Positions 60,202 to 64,000 of a stretch of DNA of 64,000 nucleotides are shown here, one piece after another. A model generated the notes under the pieces. The model made no database searches. It was not told where the DNA came from and worked only from the letters and a program-made list of their open reading frames with translations. Every line of letters starts with the position of its first letter. Position 1 is the stretch's first letter. Position numbers and translations under genes: made by a program. This stretch comes from Granulosicoccaceae sp. 1_MG-2023 (GTDB lineage: Bacteria; Pseudomonadota; Gammaproteobacteria; Granulosicoccales; Granulosicoccaceae): assembly GCA_030546905.1 (NCBI GenBank), contig JAUOPI010000004.1:1-64000 (forward strand). The letters are read 5' to 3'.

Positions 60202-61767
60202 ATGGCAAACATCACATTAGAAGAATGGGGGCCTTTGCTTGTCCGGGAAGGAAAGCATCGTCGCGCAACCCTGGTCGCCATATTCGCGCTGGTCAGCCTG
60301 TTGATGCTGGGTGCGGGTTACTTCTGGCAAAAGAAGTATCTCTCCACAGTTACCTTGTTTATCGATGAAAGCAATATCGTCAGACCGCTGCTGGACGGGG
60401 CGGCTGAAGTAAACGATAGCGCCAAAGATAAGGCTTATATCGCCGCCGAAATCCTCTTCAGCCAGGAGATCATGGAAAAAATCCTCACCGAAGGTGGTTG
60501 GTGGACCGATTCCATGTCGCTGCCTGAGAAGGAGCGGATCAAGGAAAAGGTCATAGAGAAAACCAAGATCGAAAACGTCAACAGCAAGCTGCTGCGTATC
60601 GGTTTTGAAAACTCTGACCCGCAGGTCGCTTACGAGACAACCCGTCGCTACGCCGATCTGTTCCTCGAGAAAACCATGCTCTCGCAATCCGAGCAGAGTA
60701 ATGAGGCCTTCGAGTTTATTGTTACCCAGGTGGAAACCTACCGGCAAAAGCTGGCGGATTCGGAAAAACGCCTGCAGGATTTCCGTGCCCGCACCACCGA
60801 TGCGCGTCCGGGAACGGAAGAAAACCTGGACGAACGTATTCTTGAGCTGCGCCGCAAGATCGAATCCACCGAGCTTGAATACGCTGAAGCCAACTCACGT
60901 GCCCGGGCGCTGGCCGCTGAGCTGAGTAAGGTGGCGGTGACCGCGGATAATGTTTATCGCGAAAGCCAGTACCTGTCGCGTATTCGCGAGCTGCAACAGG
61001 AGATGGAATTGCTGCTGCTGCAATACACACCGGACTATCCGGATGTGGTCAAGCTGCGTCAGCAGATCGAAGACCTGCAGTCGCTGGCCGAACGTGAGCG
61101 TGCCCATCGTCTGGAAGAGGCCAACCAGCCTCAGGCGGTGGTGATAGGCAAAGAGACCTTCGTTTCGCGCAATAACTCGGTCAGTCCGGTTTACCAGCAA
61201 CTCAGCGGTGAAGCGTCCCGTGCCCAGGCCTACGCCGATTCACTGAAGTCGCGTCTGGAAGTGACCCGCGTATTGCTGCAAAAAGAGCTTGAACGCTCCA
61301 ATAAAACCACGGCAGTCGAGCGCGAGCTGGCAGAGCTGACCCGTGACTACGAAGTGAATAAAGACATTTACCAGGATCTGCTGCGCCGTCGTGAAAGTGC
61401 GCGGGTGTCCATGACGCTCGATAAAGAACGTCAGGGCGTGCTGTACCGGATTCAGGAACCGGCTTCCTACCCGATTCTGCCTACCGGCGTGCGTTTTATG
61501 CACTTCGCGCTCGGCGGACTGCTGCTGGGTCTGTTGTTGCCACTGGCTTATCTGGTTGCATTTTTGCAGGTCGACCCGCGTATCCGTTTGCCGTCGACCA
61601 TTACCGAAGAACTGGAACTGCCGCTGTTGGCCACTGTGCCGCAAATGAAACGCAGCGGCGAGAAAGTAGCCTGGTACCGTCGAAAGTCACTACTGACGCT
61701 GATCGTAATTGCTGTGCTGGTCGCGTACGGAATCGTGTCCTGGCTTAAATTCACACAAGGTGCCTGA
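60202..61767 (+). CDS. Chain-length determinant protein (Wzz type)
   Basis: A 521-residue protein with membrane helices at about 25-45 and 495-515 plus a hydrophobic segment near 432-452. A long periplasmic coiled coil lies between (LADSEKRLQDFRARTTDA and ELQQEMELLLLQYTPDYPDV). It would set polymer length and join the export lipoprotein. The lipoprotein and the kinase-like gene flank it, so they form one operon. Length and layout fit the exosortase-associated subfamily. Confidence 0.88.
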   Translation: MANITLEEWGPLLVREGKHRRATLVAIFALVSLLMLGAGYFWQKKYLSTVTLFIDESNIVRPLLDGAAEVNDSAKDKAYIAAEILFSQEIMEKILTEGGWWTDSMSLPEKERIKEKVIEKTKIENVNSKLLRIGFENSDPQVAYETTRRYADLFLEKTMLSQSEQSNEAFEFIVTQVETYRQKLADSEKRLQDFRARTTDARPGTEENLDERILELRRKIESTELEYAEANSRARALAAELSKVAVTADNVYRESQYLSRIRELQQEMELLLLQYTPDYPDVVKLRQQIEDLQSLAERERAHRLEEANQPQAVVIGKETFVSRNNSVSPVYQQLSGEASRAQAYADSLKSRLEVTRVLLQKELERSNKTTAVERELAELTRDYEVNKDIYQDLLRRRESARVSMTLDKERQGVLYRIQEPASYPILPTGVRFMHFALGGLLLGLLLPLAYLVAFLQVDPRIRLPSTITEELELPLLATVPQMKRSGEKVAWYRRKSLLTLIVIAVLVAYGIVSWLKFTQGA

Positions 61768-61769
61768 TA

Positions 61770-62693
61770 ATGACTGACAACCGCGCAAGACTGGCCAACG
61801 TGCTGTCAATCGCACAGAACACCGAGCGTAAAACCAAACGCCGGGTCCGTAAAACCAAGCCTGCCATCACGCCGGAAAAAACATCGGCACCGGCGGCCTC
61901 TGTTGCGGCAACGCCTGCAACACCTGCGACACCGAAGGTACCGGTGATGCGACCGGCGCAGGAGAAGCGCGAGATCGGTGAGCGTTTGCCGGAGGCCGAA
62001 GTCGGGCTGATGCAGGATCCGCGGCTGTTTAATGACAAACAGCTTGAGCAGATCGGTGTCGTGCATCCGCGTTCGGATAACGAGGAGCTGGTTGACTCGC
62101 TGCGGCAGATCCGTACGAAGCTATTCCAGCTTAAACCCAACGGTAACTTCTCGGTGCTGGTGACTTCGATTGTGCCGCAGGGCGGGGCGAGCTTTATCGC
62201 GTTGAACCTGGCTTCGACCATCGCCTTCGACAAGAGCAAAACCTCGTTGCTGATCGATTGCAATATTCAGCATCCGTCGCAGGACAAGCTGCTGCGTTTG
62301 CTGAAAATGCAACCGCGTTACGGCTTGATTGATTATCTTGCCGACCCGGATCTGGGGGTGGACAAAATCGTCAGCCCCTCGGGTATTCCGCGCATGCGTA
62401 TTGTACCGATCGGGCAGCGTCAGGAAGGCGATTCAGAGTATCTGACTTCCGCGAAAATGCGGCGTTTTCTGGCCGAAATCAAGCAGCGCTACGATAACCG
62501 CTATCTGGTGATCGACGGCCCCAGCATCAGCACGTCCGCCGATGCGAGGGTGTTGTCCGACCTGTGTGACTACATCGTGCTGGTCGCGCCTTACGGTGGT
62601 GTTACCGCATCCCAGATTGATGCAGTAGTCGACGAGATCGATACCGCTAAACTTGCGGGAATCGTACTTAACAACGAATTGAACGGCGATTGA
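61770..62693 (+). CDS. Degenerate BY-kinase-like protein (CpsD/Wzc-C type)
   Basis: A 307-residue cytoplasmic protein of the tyrosine autokinase family. Residues 1-60 are basic and Ala/Pro-rich. The P-loop region reads IVPQGGASF (134-142): the invariant Lys of GEGKS is Ala140 (codon 62187-62189). The Walker A' Asp is kept in LLIDCN (160-165), and Walker B is YLVIDGPS. The C-terminus ends LNNELNGD with no Tyr cluster. It is therefore probably not an active autokinase, but may regulate the chain-length protein by binding. It lies 2 bp past that gene. Confidence 0.82.
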   Translation: MTDNRARLANVLSIAQNTERKTKRRVRKTKPAITPEKTSAPAASVAATPATPATPKVPVMRPAQEKREIGERLPEAEVGLMQDPRLFNDKQLEQIGVVHPRSDNEELVDSLRQIRTKLFQLKPNGNFSVLVTSIVPQGGASFIALNLASTIAFDKSKTSLLIDCNIQHPSQDKLLRLLKMQPRYGLIDYLADPDLGVDKIVSPSGIPRMRIVPIGQRQEGDSEYLTSAKMRRFLAEIKQRYDNRYLVIDGPSISTSADARVLSDLCDYIVLVAPYGGVTASQIDAVVDEIDTAKLAGIVLNNELNGD

Positions 62694-62704
62694 AGCGAAA
62701 CAGC

Positions 62705-64000
62705 ATGAGTCGAAAGTTCTCTGATTACGCAGCGGTTCTTGTAACCGCTGCGCTTGTTTTACCGGCCCAAAATGCCGCGGCTGCCGGTATCGGTTATGAC
62801 GCTGAATACCGCGCTGACTACACCGACAACGCCTATCTGGCCGAAGGTGATGAAACCAAGCTTGATGAGCTGACGCATAACTACCGCGTCGGCCTGTTCG
62901 GCAATCTTTCCAGCGGCAAGGTCAAAGCCGATTTTATTGCCAATCTGGAATATCTGGATTATCAGCACGACCGCTTTGATGACGAAGCACTCAGCAGCTT
63001 TATCGGTGTCAGTGAATTTGCGCTGACCTCGCGTTCCCTGAGCTGGGTGGTCGGTGATGCTCTGGGTTATTACGACCCTGACCCCGGTTTGGGTTTTAAT
63101 ACGCGCAATATGGAGCGGGTGAACTATTTCATGACCGGGCCGGTGTTGCAGTATGCTGTCGGCGCCAATCATGACCTGAATGCCAAACTCTACTACACCA
63201 ACCACGACCGGGCCGGTGAAGATGAGGATTTCGATCGGGTCAATGCCAATATTGGCTGGTCGATGTACCTGAACAACCGCGAGAGTCTCGGGATGGATCT
63301 CGACCATATCCTGATGTTGTACGATGAGGCGGCAGACCGCGGCGACTATACAACCACGGATCTGACCTTCAGCTACAGTCGTACCGGTGTGGCCAATAAT
63401 TTCAGCATCAGTGTCGGTGCGACCCATCTGGAAACAGACGACAGTTCCACTGACACCAGTGGTATTTTCGAAGCGCTCTGGGAACACTTGTATACCCGGC
63501 GTTTCGGTTCGGGGCTGGAAGCCAGTTACAGTCTGACTGATGCGAGCGTATTGAACGATACCGAGCTTAATGCCACAGGGCAGTTCGACTCTTCCGATGA
63601 GAGCGGTACGTTCTACGAAACGCTGCTCGGTGCAAACCTCTTTTACCGCGGTATCCGTTCCGAGGTCGAAGTCGGTATAGAAGGGCGTGAACTCGAGTAC
63701 GTGGACGGTCCTCAGTCGACGGCGTTTGAGGAAAATGACCACTATACCTACCGCGCGTATCTGGACCTGCAGCGCACACTGGGCCGCGCCGCGACCTTGC
63801 AGAGCGGGCTGGAAGCCGAGCAGAAAGACTATATCGACAGCGAATATACAGACACCTTGTATACGGCCACCCTGGGGCTTGATTACGCCCTGAACCGTAG
63901 TCTGGATCTGACCTCGGAGTTGGAGTATCAGTTCGGCGAGAACGATATCCCCGATGCCGATGGTACTGAGGGCATGCGCGATTACGATGAATTTCAGGTC
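62705..64000 (+). CDS. EPS-locus outer-membrane beta-barrel protein, 3' end outside the window
   Basis: An open frame of 432 codons from the ATG at 62705 to the right edge, with no stop. A signal peptide (about 1-27, ending at NAAAA) is followed by many short alternating strands rich in Tyr, Asp and Asn (for example YRADYTDNAYLAEGDE), as in exosortase-locus outer-membrane proteins. Strands often end in aromatic residues. It starts 11 bp after the kinase-like gene. It may help EPS cross the outer membrane. Only the start of the gene is seen, so its length is unknown. Confidence 0.8.
   Translation, partial: MSRKFSDYAAVLVTAALVLPAQNAAAAGIGYDAEYRADYTDNAYLAEGDETKLDELTHNYRVGLFGNLSSGKVKADFIANLEYLDYQHDRFDDEALSSFIGVSEFALTSRSLSWVVGDALGYYDPDPGLGFNTRNMERVNYFMTGPVLQYAVGANHDLNAKLYYTNHDRAGEDEDFDRVNANIGWSMYLNNRESLGMDLDHILMLYDEAADRGDYTTTDLTFSYSRTGVANNFSISVGATHLETDDSSTDTSGIFEALWEHLYTRRFGSGLEASYSLTDASVLNDTELNATGQFDSSDESGTFYETLLGANLFYRGIRSEVEVGIEGRELEYVDGPQSTAFEENDHYTYRAYLDLQRTLGRAATLQSGLEAEQKDYIDSEYTDTLYTATLGLDYALNRSLDLTSELEYQFGENDIPDADGTEGMRDYDEFQV

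Overview
The window reads as chromosomal DNA of a gammaproteobacterium with fairly high GC. Several conserved gene blocks have orders typical of that class: rlmN-pilW-rodZ-hisS-yfgM-bamB-der, thrS-infC-rpmI-rplT-pheST-ihfA-merR, clpS-clpA facing infA, mnmA-hflD, and nrdR-ribD-ribE. The tRNAs carry encoded CCA ends. The genus cannot be fixed from the sequence alone. No insertion sequence, prophage, CRISPR array or rRNA gene is visible.

Layout. 1-537 is a tRNA cluster (Gly, Cys, Leu, Gly) with two terminators. 813-7841 is a zinc island. zur-znuC-znuB-ybaK runs leftward and znuA runs rightward from a shared, perfectly symmetric Zur-type operator. znuA is followed by a second metal-linked set: a His-rich DUF2796 protein, an ABC ATPase, an FtsX-like permease and a DUF3299 lipoprotein. 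7863-11047 holds two leftward genes that look like motor-less relatives of DUF4011 helicases. 11161-13512 holds a sugar nucleotidyltransferase, a 2H phosphoesterase and mdh. 13845-26706 is housekeeping (nrdR, riboflavin, ndk, rlmN to bamB, a GGDEF/EAL protein, der). 26756-28560 encodes two exported DUF1566 proteins. 28915-37634 holds clpS, clpA, infA, a divergent ppsA-like gene, small conserved genes, crcB, serS and tRNA-Val. 37711-46846 is the translation/IHF block, then tRNA-Pro, an unrecognised 411-residue protein and tRNA-Asn. 47008-54527 holds uvrB, acnB, hflD, mnmA and a DUF218 protein.

From 54559 to the right edge lies the start of an exopolysaccharide locus. It contains a UDP-sugar 4-epimerase, a UDP-sugar dehydrogenase, an initiating sugar phosphotransferase, a membrane J-domain protein, a Wza-type export lipoprotein, a Wzz-type chain-length protein, a degenerate BY-kinase-like protein and an outer-membrane beta-barrel cut off by the window. 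The gene order matches the front half of exosortase-associated (EpsH/XrtA-type) loci, so an exosortase and PEP-CTERM functions may lie just beyond the window; that is inference.

The strongest oddities are: a PEP-synthase homologue whose catalytic cysteine reads as serine and whose ATP-binding motifs are altered; a BY-kinase homologue without the Walker A lysine; the two helicase-derived genes without a motor; the compact zinc island; and the absence of ispG from its usual place between rodZ and hisS. No complete undescribed defence or mobile system could be demonstrated.
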